DNA of 64,000 nucleotides from Haladaptatus pallidirubidus. Its GTDB lineage: Archaea > Halobacteriota > Halobacteria > Halobacteriales > Haladaptataceae. A program made the position numbers and the translations under genes. Shown in pieces: positions 36,431-45,849 of this stretch. Position 1 is the stretch's first letter, and the number at the start of each line of letters is the position of its first letter. The notes below the pieces were generated by a model. That model was not told the DNA's origin, ran no database searches, and saw nothing but the letters and a program-made list of their open reading frames with translations. The stretch is taken from NCBI RefSeq assembly GCF_020700235.1, contig NZ_CP085307.1, forward strand, positions 434,001 to 498,000. Direction: 5' to 3'.

Positions 36431-36497
36431 CGAAGACAAGTGTGAGCTGGGAGACTGCAATTGTGAAGGTTTCAGTGGCTTCCCGTGCTAACCGTGC
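36431..36497 (+). pseudogene. SWIM zinc-finger relic (tail fragment)
   Basis: The frame EDKCELGDCNCEGFSGFPC, a stop, then PCV matches the acidic tail ESEGCDYDGLGGF and the expected FPCWECV of the SWIM family. Only the last 20 or so codons survive; they lie immediately before the broken SprT-like gene. Confidence 0.6.
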
Positions 36498-36505
36498 GTA
36501 AAAAC

Positions 36506-36840
36506 ATTACGCTCGATTGGGACGCCCACGAACAACACGGCTGGGAGCAATCAGTTCGACGGTGCGTCATGAACTGATTCACGCCTGGCAGTATCACGAG
36601 TTAGGTGAGGCTGACCACGGTGTGACGATCATTCGTTGGACGTATGCTCTCGATACCTCGAAGCACTGCGAACGCTTCGCTGCGGCGAAATGGTGGCTTG
36701 TCTGCGAAGATTTCGGTGAGCGGATTGCCCGTCATCGGCGCTCGAAGACCGTCTGCAATCCCGACGACTACTGCTGTAGTAAGTGCGGTGAGTTGCTTTG
36801 TGGGGAGGGCAACGATTCTAATCGAATTCTGTTTACGTAG
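36506..36840 (+). pseudogene. SprT-like zinc metalloprotease, truncated and frameshifted
   Basis: A first frame reads ITLDWDAHEQHGWEQ. After a frame change near 36553 the second frame gives SSTVRHELIHAWQYHELGEA, including the HExxH zinc site (HELIH), then ALDTSKHCERFAAAKWW and a CxxC pair CCSKCGELLC. This is the catalytic and zinc-ribbon part of SprT/Spartan-like proteins, which cleave DNA-bound proteins. The N-terminal part is missing and replaced by the SWIM relic. Confidence 0.75.
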
Positions 36841-37098
36841 TTCTCACGATAAGAAGTAGATACGAGGAATATTTTTGGGCGACACGACTTCTCAAAGAGT
36901 ACCTTGTTGGTCGGTGAGTCGCGACTTTGGCCATCTTTGTTAGTATATTGTTCTACATTCTATTCTCCCCCGTCGATCTGCTCGTCGAAATCGAATGCCA
37001 AAATAACCCATCATATTTAGGACACACCCTCACTTCGCTCGAGGGATGCCACGGCGGCCACAACAATTTGCAGGGGGGAGCACTCTATCTACAGAAAG

Positions 37099-38298
37099 AT
37101 GGTAGACGTTAACCTTGAGTCCCTTCCTACTCGTGCTCGAACCGGTTGGTGGCTGTTCATCTTTCTCCTCGCTCTCGTAGCTGGATTTATCGCCTATTCG
37201 TTCGTCGGAATGCTCGTTCTTGGTGTGTTCGGCTACTACGCAACCCGACCAATATACCGAAAGCTCAGCGTTATTACTGACTCCGACGGGGTGATAGCGG
37301 GATTAACACTCCTCGTTGTGTTTCTGCCTATCTTCACAGTCACACTTTATGCCGGGTTCAAAATAGTCACATGGGTACAGCAGTTGTTCGGTACCACCTC
37401 TAACTCGACGCTCTTGGTAAAATACCTCGGAGCACTTTCAAATGAACAACGACAGGCAGTAATATCGGCGATTCAAAACCCTAATCAGTTCGTCACAAAA
37501 CCACAACAGACGCTCCAAACTGTTTTCGATGCCGGATTAATGGTCACATCTGGCGTCATTGGGGCGATAATGCTCATCGCACTGGCGGTGACGCTCTCGT
37601 ACTTCCTATTGAAAAACGACGATCAACTCTCCGCTGGCATATGCCAACTGTTCGGCGGAAGTGAGACGACGGCGTATGCCTACGCCGTGGCCGTCGATGA
37701 GGATTTGGAATCTGTGTTCTTCGGCAACCTGCTCTTCATTGTCAGCATGTCCATCATCGCATCGATTGCTTACTGGGGAACCAACCTCATCGCGCCAGGG
37801 AACCTCCAAATCCCCATGGTGTTTGTACTTGCGTTCCTCACTGGCGTGGCGAGCCTAATTCCGATAGTGGTTGGGAAAATCGTCTACTTACCAGTTGTCG
37901 GCTATCTTGGCATCCAAGCCATGAATTCGAACGGTGATCACTTTGCGTTCGTGGGCGGCGTACTTGTCGTTTACTTCCTCCTCCTTGACACACTTCCCCA
38001 GACGTTTCTCCAACCGTACATCACCGGGCGCCAACTCGATATGGTCATGATGATGTTTGCCTATCTGCTAGGGCCGATACTATTTGGATGGTATGGGTTT
38101 TTCCTACTCCCAATCGTGTTCATCCTGATTCTCGAAGCGATTCGTATCGTGCTTCCCGAACTCCTCCATGGCGAGGCGTTAACGCCAACTGTCTCAATGG
38201 GCGAATCGGTCGGAACCAACCCACGTTCGACAACGGAGCAACTTCCTCCAGACGATGGGGAAGCGACAGGTGACAGTGCGGACGCGGACATCGAGTGA
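37099..38298 (+). CDS. AI-2E family (PerM-like) membrane transporter
   Basis: 399 residues with seven to eight membrane helices. After a short N-terminus, a first pair of helices (WLFIFLLALVAGFIAYSFVG) is followed by a cytoplasmic-type helical domain, then VTLSYFLLKNDDQLSAGICQ. The C-terminal block VLAFLTGVASLIPIVVGKIV and GRQLDMVMMMFAYLLGPILF is the conserved core of the family. Members export small molecules such as autoinducer-like compounds or act in Na+/H+ antiport. The last 40 residues are an acidic tail. It is followed on the same strand by a DUF389 gene after 62 bases. Confidence 0.9.
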   Translation: MVDVNLESLPTRARTGWWLFIFLLALVAGFIAYSFVGMLVLGVFGYYATRPIYRKLSVITDSDGVIAGLTLLVVFLPIFTVTLYAGFKIVTWVQQLFGTTSNSTLLVKYLGALSNEQRQAVISAIQNPNQFVTKPQQTLQTVFDAGLMVTSGVIGAIMLIALAVTLSYFLLKNDDQLSAGICQLFGGSETTAYAYAVAVDEDLESVFFGNLLFIVSMSIIASIAYWGTNLIAPGNLQIPMVFVLAFLTGVASLIPIVVGKIVYLPVVGYLGIQAMNSNGDHFAFVGGVLVVYFLLLDTLPQTFLQPYITGRQLDMVMMMFAYLLGPILFGWYGFFLLPIVFILILEAIRIVLPELLHGEALTPTVSMGESVGTNPRSTTEQLPPDDGEATGDSADADIE

Positions 38299-38360
38299 CA
38301 ACGTTTCGATTGAGGAAATGGCCGCAAGATACAGCAACGACAAACAAGAGTATCTAATAG

Positions 38361-39719
38361 ATGCGAGAGATTCACATTCATGTCTCCGAGGACGAACGGG
38401 GTGACATCGTATCTATTCTCGATGAATACGACGTCAACTACACTGTGATAAGCGATGATGAAGGCGGTGCAATTTATTTCTTCCCGATTCCTAGTGCGAT
38501 GGTCGGTTCGATGCTCGACGAATTTCGGAGCGTCGAAATTCACGAGGAAGCGTACACAGTGTCAACGAAGGCAGAGTTCGTCGAAACACCTGATTTCGTG
38601 AAGCTCAGCGAAAAGTACTCCGATCACATTCAACAACTCGCGAAATCCGAACTACACGCCAAGATCCGGGAGATGCAGTGGCCATACCAACTGTACTATC
38701 TCGGGACGCTTCTCAGCGTCATCGCGGCCGCCGCCGGATTGTTACTCGATCAACCAGCGCTCATCATCGGATCGATGATTGTCGCACCACAAGTGAGTTC
38801 AGCCCTTGCAGCGCCGACGGGCATTATCCTCGGCGACTGGGACCTGTTCGTCGATAGCGTGAAAGAGCAAGGACTCGGTCTCGGTGCCGCGGTAATCGCC
38901 GCCGCTGTGTTCGGCTGGTTCGTTCGCTGGACGGGGATCGTCCCACCGGGATTGTCGGTGATGTCGATTGAATTGATCGGGGTCCGTCTCGCGCCAACCG
39001 CCCTTTCGACCATCGGCGCGATCATCGCCGGTATCGTGGGCGCGTTCGGCTATACGACCGAACAATCGACGACGATTATCGGCGTCATGATCGCCGCAGC
39101 GATAATTCCGGCGGCAGCGGCGACTGGACTCGCTATTGCGTGGATGGCACCGTTGTTTGGTGTCGGTGCGGGCCTGCTCCTCCTGGTCAATATCCTCGCG
39201 ATCAACATCGGCGCACTGGCCACATTAGTTGTGATGGGATATCGCCCGAGGTGGCTGGGTTCGGATAGCTCACTCAAAAATTCGATTCCGTCCGGACGGC
39301 ACGTGGTCACCTACGGAACAATCATCGTTCTTGTATTGGCGTCGCTCGGTACCGGCTATCTCACTGCGATGAATATCATGTACAGTCAAACCGCGAATCA
39401 AGAGGTGGAAGCAATGCTTAACCAACCGGCGTATTCAAACCTCACGCTGACAGGGGTTCAGACGGCGTATGGTGGACCAGTATTGACGTCAACTGCTGCA
39501 AACGTGACAGTCACGGTCAGTAGAACGTCCAATACGGCGTACAGCAACCTTCCGAATACGTTAGAACGTCAGATAGAACGACGGACGGGACGAAATGTCT
39601 ACGTTACCGTCGAATTCACAGAGTCGGGGACGGCGAACAGGGTGGATTCGACCGACACCTCGGACGTGAATCGATGGGTCTCAAGTAGGGATTTTTTTGG
39701 ATGTTCCTACGTGATGTGA
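38361..39719 (+). CDS. DUF389 / TIGR00341-type membrane protein
   Basis: 452 residues. The first 85 residues form a soluble alpha/beta domain (REIHIHVSEDERGDIVSILD), followed by the core membrane domain of about eight helices: QPALIIGSMIVAPQVSSALA, a glycine-rich repeat at LGAAVIAAAVFGWFV, then TTEQSTTIIGVMIAAAIIPA. An extracellular-type C-terminal domain of about 100 residues follows helix VVTYGTIIVLVLASLGTGYL. The family is widespread but of unknown function. It is probably co-transcribed with the AI-2E-type gene. Confidence 0.9.
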   Translation: MREIHIHVSEDERGDIVSILDEYDVNYTVISDDEGGAIYFFPIPSAMVGSMLDEFRSVEIHEEAYTVSTKAEFVETPDFVKLSEKYSDHIQQLAKSELHAKIREMQWPYQLYYLGTLLSVIAAAAGLLLDQPALIIGSMIVAPQVSSALAAPTGIILGDWDLFVDSVKEQGLGLGAAVIAAAVFGWFVRWTGIVPPGLSVMSIELIGVRLAPTALSTIGAIIAGIVGAFGYTTEQSTTIIGVMIAAAIIPAAAATGLAIAWMAPLFGVGAGLLLLVNILAINIGALATLVVMGYRPRWLGSDSSLKNSIPSGRHVVTYGTIIVLVLASLGTGYLTAMNIMYSQTANQEVEAMLNQPAYSNLTLTGVQTAYGGPVLTSTAANVTVTVSRTSNTAYSNLPNTLERQIERRTGRNVYVTVEFTESGTANRVDSTDTSDVNRWVSSRDFFGCSYVM

Positions 39720-40021
39720 AGTCGTTCCGATGTCGCATTATCCATCTCCCATATAATCAATTTTAAAAAAATTTATAGATTTTAACTCGTCCTTCGTAGC
39801 GATTCTATTGACAAATGCAGTGAAGGAGTAATCGTGTTCGTGCGTAGTTTTGTTTGATGGTTCCGGAACGTCCACTTCCGCTTCTGATTTAAATGGAGAC
39901 ACTGTAGCTTTCTTTCGCAAATAGAAGTAGTAGCCCCAAACCGGGGCGAATACCCGAATGGCAAAAGAAGAAGAAGACAATCCAAAAATACGGTTTGAAC
40001 GCTATTTCGCGGTAGAGAAAG
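39720..40021. other. Gap without a convincing gene
   Basis: A 80-codon minus-strand frame (39738-39980) has an AT-rich end and no recognisable domain; it may be the tail of a lost membrane protein. I do not call it. Confidence 0.4.
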
Positions 40022-40843
40022 TCAAAGTTCAGGCACCTCTTCGATTCGTGGGATGCCATCCACAGTAATCGTTTCGCCGACGATATGTGACGACGCAGGA
40101 CTTGCAAGGAACTGCGCAATATCGGCAATCTCTTCGGGAAGCGCAATCGAGCGCTCAACGTTAGTACGGTCGATCTCTGCTGCAGAGATACCCAATCCCG
40201 CCTCGACAGCTGGTGTCGCAACGAATCCAGGGGCGATGCAGTTGACTCGGACATTATCACTCGCCCACTCGTAGGCTAGCGTCGTCGTGAGATTAATTAC
40301 GGCTGCCTTAGCGGCGCTGTAATGACTCAAACGAGGGGTCCCGCGCCGACTTGCGGCGCTGGAAAGACCGACGTTGATCACCGATCCTCCACCCTTCTTG
40401 AGATACTCGCCAGCGGCTTGCGTGCAATGGTACGTCCCATGAAGGTTGACATCGATGACTGCTTTCCATTCGTCCTCCGTGATAGCATCGAAGTCGGTCA
40501 TGAATCTCGTTCCTGCGTTGTTTATCAGTGTATCCACCGAGCCGAATTCCTCGACTGCCGCGGTGACGAGCGCCTCCACTGCACTGCGGTCGGTCACGTC
40601 ACATTCGACAGCTAATGCTCTCCCCCCTGATTTCTCGATTTGCTCGGCGACGGAATCGACATTGTCCTGTTCGCGAGAACAGATTACGACGTTGACTCCA
40701 TCCGCTGCAAACCGCTCGGCGATTATTTCTCCGATTCCACTTGATGCTCCCGTTACGATTGCTGTTGTTCTATCGAGGCTGGATTTCAAGCTCGTTGTAT
40801 TCTGTTCACCGAAGTTATCATGCGTTTCGTCTTGCGATTTCAT
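40022..40843 (-). CDS. SDR-family oxidoreductase
   Basis: 273 residues. The classical short-chain dehydrogenase pattern is complete: VTGASSGIGEIIAE for NAD(P) binding, INNAGTRF, catalytic Ser in INVGLSSAASRRG, and Y-x3-K in LSHYSAAKAAVIN. The C-terminus FLASPASSHIVGETITVDG is typical of 3-oxoacyl-ACP-reductase-like members. A 24-residue hydrophilic leader precedes the fold; a later start is possible. It is divergent from an HTH_10 regulator 92 bases away, which may control it. The substrate is not known. Confidence 0.92.
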   Translation of the reverse strand: MKSQDETHDNFGEQNTTSLKSSLDRTTAIVTGASSGIGEIIAERFAADGVNVVICSREQDNVDSVAEQIEKSGGRALAVECDVTDRSAVEALVTAAVEEFGSVDTLINNAGTRFMTDFDAITEDEWKAVIDVNLHGTYHCTQAAGEYLKKGGGSVINVGLSSAASRRGTPRLSHYSAAKAAVINLTTTLAYEWASDNVRVNCIAPGFVATPAVEAGLGISAAEIDRTNVERSIALPEEIADIAQFLASPASSHIVGETITVDGIPRIEEVPEL

Positions 40844-40935
40844 TCCGAGTATTCGTATTTGTCGTGCGACTATTGTAGAAGCACTCGGAAACCGGTTTCC
40901 GTGTTTAAGTATCGAGCGATCAAAGTCACAGTGAC

Positions 40936-41571
40936 ATGGCGCATCTACGGCTGAAGCTCAACGCAGCGGCAGTAGAGGATTGGTTGGCTACTCTCTCAAC
41001 CAACCTCCCAGACACGATTTTCAACGTATCAGCGACGATTCCCACGAACGAAGGCTTGCTCGGAATTGTCGAAGTACGGACGCCAGACGGCGAGAGACTC
41101 GTGAACAATATCGAAAAGATATCGGAGGTAGAGTCGTGCGAACTCCTCTACATGGACGATCAAAGGGTATTGTTCCAGTTCACGAGCCGAATGACGGAGT
41201 CATACGACGTACTTATATCATCGGGAACTGTGCCACAGTACCCCGTTAGTCTTCACGATGGGTGGTATTCGGCCCAATTAACGGCCTCACAAGAGCAGTT
41301 GTCGGAATACTTGGATGAATTATCAAGGGTCGGCATTCCGTACGAGATCGTCTCGTTAACTCACTCGTACAATCCGAACGAGGTACTCACGGAGCGCCAA
41401 TGGCAGGCCATCACCGAAGCAGTCGAACGTGGGTACTACGAGGCGGTTCGACGCTGCACGCTTGCCGAGTTAGCAGAGACGTTCGACATCAACGAATCAT
41501 CGATGAGTAAGCTGCTTCGACGGGCAGAGAACAGAATCGTCACAGGGTTCGTCGCTGAAGCGTCCTTATAG
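40936..41571 (+). CDS. Bat-type HTH_10 transcriptional regulator
   Basis: 211 residues. The N-terminal domain is of the haloarchaeal type (RLKLNAAAVEDWLATLS, ELLYMDDQRVLFQFTSRM). The C-terminal HTH_10 reads VLTERQWQAITEAVERGYYE, then LAETFDINESSMSKLLRRAE. It diverges from the SDR gene and may be its local regulator. Confidence 0.88.
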   Translation: MAHLRLKLNAAAVEDWLATLSTNLPDTIFNVSATIPTNEGLLGIVEVRTPDGERLVNNIEKISEVESCELLYMDDQRVLFQFTSRMTESYDVLISSGTVPQYPVSLHDGWYSAQLTASQEQLSEYLDELSRVGIPYEIVSLTHSYNPNEVLTERQWQAITEAVERGYYEAVRRCTLAELAETFDINESSMSKLLRRAENRIVTGFVAEASL

Positions 41572-41590
41572 CGTTCAACCGTCGATTCCT

Positions 41591-41733
41591 CTAACGCCGG
41601 TCGTACTGAGCGCGACGACGTCGAGCACCGACGGCCACAAGCGCCAGTCCACCGGCGAAGATGAGTCGAGAGGCGATCCGCGGATTGCCTTCTGCCGCGC
41701 GCGCCTCCGCAGCAAGCTATCGTCAGTCGTCAT
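41591..41733 (-). pseudogene. Small single-pass membrane protein, apparently frameshifted
   Basis: From an ATG at 41733 the sequence reads MTTDDSLL; after a one-base shift the second frame reads AAEARAAEGNPRIASRLIF and AGGLALVAVGARRRRAQYD to a stop at 41591. Joined, this would be a 48-residue protein with a membrane helix and an Arg-rich end, a common haloarchaeal form. The joint is inferred. Confidence 0.35.
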
Positions 41734-41899
41734 GCTGGCTCGCTCGATTGTGAGTGACACAGACCTATCCCAGCAGTCGGCACGTTTTTCGTATTCAGAG
41801 AGGTGGTGTCGGTCAAGTCGCCATGCACTTGGTCCCAGGAGAGTGATGCTACCGGTACAGTACCAGCATCTGGAACGCCCGCTGCTCGCTCCATAGGTG

Positions 41900-42328
41900 T
41901 TATCCGGCGAGGGGGTTCTGTCCGAGTTGCTGAAACATGCCGAAGATGTCGAAGTTCGCCCACCGCTCGGCAATTTTCCCGTCTTCGACACGGACGACAT
42001 TGATTCCCATGATATCGATTCGGTTGCCCGTTGGTTCGATACCCATGAATGGTCCCTCGTGGGTGCCGGTCGCACGGCCCCAAAAAGAGACCAGATTGTC
42101 CTCAGCGATGTAGTCGTCCACTGCGAACTGAAGATCCGGAAACGCCTGGTGGTACCCCTGGATGAACTCCTTGAATTCCGAGAGTGGTTCCTCTCCGTCA
42201 CCCGTGGGATCGTGGTACACTTGGTGGTCGGTGAGTATTTCGTCCATTTCCTCCGTATTTCCGTCATTCCATACCACCTCGACGTAGCGGTGAGCGACTT
42301 CCTTTGGATTCGATTCGCCAGTTGTCAT
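41900..42328 (-). CDS. SnoaL-like ester-cyclase-type protein
   Basis: 142 residues from MTTGESNPKEVAHRYVEVVW; an upstream start would add 14 atypical residues. It has the NTF2-like cone fold: EILTDHQVYHDPTGDGEEPL, FKEFIQGYHQAFPDLQFAV and TGTHEGPFMGIEPTGNRIDI, ending KIAERWANFDIFGMFQQLG. It matches the ester cyclase/SnoaL family. Some members close polyketide rings; many haloarchaeal ones are of unknown function. No polyketide genes are near. Confidence 0.9.
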   Translation of the reverse strand: MTTGESNPKEVAHRYVEVVWNDGNTEEMDEILTDHQVYHDPTGDGEEPLSEFKEFIQGYHQAFPDLQFAVDDYIAEDNLVSFWGRATGTHEGPFMGIEPTGNRIDIMGINVVRVEDGKIAERWANFDIFGMFQQLGQNPLAG

Positions 42329-42715
42329 ATCTAGTGTACGCACGAGGGCAGCAAATAGGTGTATCCCCAATACCCGTTTTATTGAGGAGATGTTGTCAGC
42401 AACTAAGCAGGCTTATTTCACATCAGGTGAACGAACTTGCAAAGTGAGCCAATCCTCAGACATCGTTCCTCGAACCAAGACTGAACCGTGTCGACTACAG
42501 CTATTACACATCGACAATGAGCTGAAAACAGTGGATGTCATCGAATGAAGTCGCACCGGTTTTGGAAACGATAGGATGTCACCAGCCGTCGAAGCTGTCG
42601 TTGCATTAAGAGAGCTAATCTCAACGTCTGATATGACTATAAAATTGGGTTCAAGTCCGTCTAGTAGAAATGGAAGTTTATACATGAGTAGCCGCCCATC
42701 TGCCCAATTGCTTCT

Positions 42716-44020
42716 ATGTATACGCGTCGTGGGTACCTCAAATGGACTGCAGCGAGCGTGATGGGTGTCGCCAATCTTGCAGGTTGCTCTTCCAATCAGG
42801 ACGACGCTGAAAAGACAACAAACAACCAAAAAACACAAAGCGAATCTACTCCGCTCGAAATCCAACATTCCTGGAATCTTGCCGCTGAAAAAGATGCAGC
42901 TGATTCAGTCTTTGACGGCTTTCAGGAATTTCATCCTGATGTTGAACTCGATGAACAGGTGGTTTCTGGTCGGGGAGGCGGCGATTTAAAAACAGTTGTA
43001 AAGAAGCGAATTATCGACAATAATCCTCCTGATTCGTGGCAATCTTGGTCGGGACAGAACCTACGAACGTATGTAGACGCAGGGACACTCCAAAGTCTCC
43101 AAAATGAGGCCGAGTCACGAAAGATAAAATGGGATGTATTTTCATCGATATCGAAAGACCTCTCTAAAATCGATGGGTCGTTCGTTGCCGTTCCGCTCAG
43201 TATCCACCGTCTAAACAACCTTTTTTACAATATCGAAATTTTGGAAGAATCAGGCATCGATCCACAGGCAATTCAGACACCACATGAATTAGTGAACACC
43301 GTGGAAATAGTCGAAGAAACGACTGATGCTGTAGGCGTCGTACACCCGACAAAAAATGTCTGGCCGACACTGGAACTATGGGAATCGATGTTACTAGGTG
43401 AGTACGGTTTAGAAACTCATCAGGCCATTGGCGACGAGGAAATACTGTCGAACAAACGAGCAGTAAGTGAATCGCTCCGTCTCGCCGATAAATACCATGA
43501 ACAATCCCCTGACGGTATCGTTCCAATCAACTGGCGTGAAGCGGCAAAACAATTCCAAAACGGGAACGTCGCATTCTTCCATCAAGGAGATTGGGCCGCA
43601 GCTGAGTTTCAAACCGACGACTTCGAGTTCGAAGCCGACTGGAGCTGTATCGCATTTCCTGGGACAAAAGATCAGTATCTGCTAAGTATGGATTCGTTTC
43701 CATTTCCCAGGAACAGTTCCTCTGTAACGGCACTTTCCGAATTCCTTCAATACGTTAGTACGGTCGAAACCCAAAAACGGTTTACGCAGAGACGAGGTTC
43801 GATTCCGCCAAGAAAAGATGTGCCGAAATCGGGATACGACCCCTTCTTCCGGCGCCAGATGGATCACTTTCGCAATACAAAATCACAACTCCCGTCGATA
43901 GCACATGGACTAGCGATCCCCCCTGTGTCACGGGATATTCTAATTAACGCGATGAAAGATTTTACCTCGACTTGGGACGTTGAACAGACGACACAGACGA
44001 TTCTAACGATGTTCGACTGA
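42716..44020 (+). CDS. Orphan solute-binding lipoprotein of an ABC importer (Tat-exported)
   Basis: 434 residues. TRRGYLKW is a twin-arginine signal, and the lipobox LAGC gives the lipidated Cys24, followed by an Asn/Gln/Thr-rich linker. The body is a family 1 sugar-binding fold: IQHSWNLAAEKDAADSVFDG, PDSWQSWSGQNLRTYVDAG and GNVAFFHQGDWAAAEFQTDD, the last being the usual hinge motif. No permease or ATPase lies next to it, so it either lost its partners or serves a transporter elsewhere. It converges on the membrane glycosyltransferase-like gene with 17 bases between stops. Confidence 0.88.
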   Translation: MYTRRGYLKWTAASVMGVANLAGCSSNQDDAEKTTNNQKTQSESTPLEIQHSWNLAAEKDAADSVFDGFQEFHPDVELDEQVVSGRGGGDLKTVVKKRIIDNNPPDSWQSWSGQNLRTYVDAGTLQSLQNEAESRKIKWDVFSSISKDLSKIDGSFVAVPLSIHRLNNLFYNIEILEESGIDPQAIQTPHELVNTVEIVEETTDAVGVVHPTKNVWPTLELWESMLLGEYGLETHQAIGDEEILSNKRAVSESLRLADKYHEQSPDGIVPINWREAAKQFQNGNVAFFHQGDWAAAEFQTDDFEFEADWSCIAFPGTKDQYLLSMDSFPFPRNSSSVTALSEFLQYVSTVETQKRFTQRRGSIPPRKDVPKSGYDPFFRRQMDHFRNTKSQLPSIAHGLAIPPVSRDILINAMKDFTSTWDVEQTTQTILTMFD

Positions 44021-44037
44021 GGGACAGAAACAGTATT

Positions 44038-45687
44038 TTATTCTTCGTTTGCAGAGGAGACATCTGACGTCCGTCTGTAAATAGCAACTCCTCTATTCTG
44101 GTATACTTGTTGATACCTATTGGAACGGTTGAGTTCTGTAATAAACGCTCGGTGTTGATGGTATTTGTGCCCATAAACGGTGTACACGCCTTTCGGCACG
44201 TAGATGTAGTCTGGATTCGTCGTGGTAAGCGCGATATTTTCATTCAAATTATCGACATTTGTAGTTGTAGAAATACGCTGATATGCTGTGTGTTGCCACT
44301 GGTATGCTACCGAACTTCGTTCCCATTCGACGCCCCATGGACCGACGACGTTCGTACGATTCGCCAAATACGGAAACCACTCCGCAGCATCTCCGATTAC
44401 CATGAACTCGGCGGATCGATTGGTGTTTCGTTGTGTCCATTGCATCGCGGAGTAATCCTGTTTATCGATAAACGAGGGCATCGAATTGCTCCCCTCATAC
44501 TCGTTTACTGTCCCAGTGACGTACAGAGTCGTAATCGTTGCCCCAAGGAGCGAAAGCACTAGAAGAAGTGCAATAAATGTGTGTTGTCTGGATAAAATCG
44601 ATTTTATCCGCTGTGCAATCCATGGCGTGGCACCATCGAGAATAAACACAGCCGTCACCAGTGACCCGATTACCGCGATGAATCGGGTTTCACCACTGAT
44701 TCCGCCAACGACGAAAAGCCAGAACGGAAGGAAGAGACGACGTTCATCGAGTAAATACACGACTCCAGTAATTGGGATTGCATACCAGAGCGAAAGAAGA
44801 ATCGCACCATATAGGTCTGGAGACAATGACATCGCCGCCGATTGTTGGTGTTGTGTGAACAAGAGATCCATTATAACACTAAGACCGCCGCCAAGACCAC
44901 CGTGTGTACTCGATGCTGAAACAAGATTCTCAAAGCTGTAGATGGAGATAATCCTCCCCCACCAGGGGATGGTCAGAATAAATCCACAAGCACCGACGAT
45001 GATCACGTCTATGAATCCACGAACCGTTCGAGCGTACGTAACAGCAAACACGACAATGCTAATTGTAAGAAATATAGCATATTCCGGGTGAGTAAGCGCA
45101 GTTAGCGTAAACCAGGCGATTGTCGGAATAATCCAGTGGCGAGAAGACGTTTTGAAGAGACGCAAAGCTGTATACAGTCCAGCAAGTGAAAAGAAGAAAG
45201 CTGGTGCTCGAACAATACCACCAGCGGAGAAGTGCCATCGAACGAACGCTGGTGTCACTGCAAGAATGAAACACGCTAAACCCGCCCGTTGTGGAGTTCG
45301 GAGTAACAATTTGCAAAATAGATAAAATGGAATTAGACTTGAAATAGTGATCACTCCCGGGAGATAACGAGAAAGCGCGAACAAATCAACACCCAACATG
45401 CCGTGGAGAATCGAAAGACCGTAAAAAGCCAGTGGCGGATACGCAAATGGAACGCCGTTCGTCGTGTATTGATGCACGACTCGAGGGAATTGATACCCGT
45501 TATTCGCTATCTGCTCGGAGATCGAGAGGAATAACCCGCCTCCGAAGGCTGGAAACTGGTGAGTGGTTAAATAGCTACTGTATGTGAGGACGGAGATGAA
45601 AAGAGCAGGCGTAAGCCAAAGGTACTCCAGTAACCATTTACTTATCATCTCGTAATCGTGATCTAAAGATAATAAATTTGTTTTCAT
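44038..45687 (-). CDS. Polytopic GT-C-like membrane protein (putative glycosyltransferase)
   Basis: 549 residues with about ten to twelve membrane helices in the first 400 residues and a soluble C-terminal part of about 140 residues (YSAMQWTQRNTNRSAEFMVI, PYLANRTNVVGPWGVEWERS). A large first loop after helix 1 (QFPAFGGGLFLSISEQIANN) and the LTHPEYAIFL step resemble the GT-C fold of dolichol- or polyprenol-phosphate-sugar transferases such as PMT and STT3 relatives. No clear catalytic Asp/Glu pair is evident in loop 1, so the call is by architecture only. It may act in surface glycan assembly. Confidence 0.65.
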   Translation of the reverse strand: MKTNLLSLDHDYEMISKWLLEYLWLTPALFISVLTYSSYLTTHQFPAFGGGLFLSISEQIANNGYQFPRVVHQYTTNGVPFAYPPLAFYGLSILHGMLGVDLFALSRYLPGVITISSLIPFYLFCKLLLRTPQRAGLACFILAVTPAFVRWHFSAGGIVRAPAFFFSLAGLYTALRLFKTSSRHWIIPTIAWFTLTALTHPEYAIFLTISIVVFAVTYARTVRGFIDVIIVGACGFILTIPWWGRIISIYSFENLVSASSTHGGLGGGLSVIMDLLFTQHQQSAAMSLSPDLYGAILLSLWYAIPITGVVYLLDERRLFLPFWLFVVGGISGETRFIAVIGSLVTAVFILDGATPWIAQRIKSILSRQHTFIALLLVLSLLGATITTLYVTGTVNEYEGSNSMPSFIDKQDYSAMQWTQRNTNRSAEFMVIGDAAEWFPYLANRTNVVGPWGVEWERSSVAYQWQHTAYQRISTTTNVDNLNENIALTTTNPDYIYVPKGVYTVYGHKYHQHRAFITELNRSNRYQQVYQNRGVAIYRRTSDVSSANEE

Positions 45688-45849
45688 TTTGGAGATCGTT
45701 TAGTTGAGTCAAATACTTCGTAATCGTGGCACCGTTTTCTATGTTACGAGATCATAAATTGTTGCACAACCTCGGAGGATGATTTTGATGCGTACTTTTA
45801 TTGCATAATAGATGACTGAGTATCTATCTATGGGGTACTTAAATCTCAC

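Noticed and set aside
39738..39980. Minus-strand frame downstream of the SDR gene
   Set aside because: Composition is mixed and the end is AT-rich. No domain or ribosome site; perhaps a remnant.
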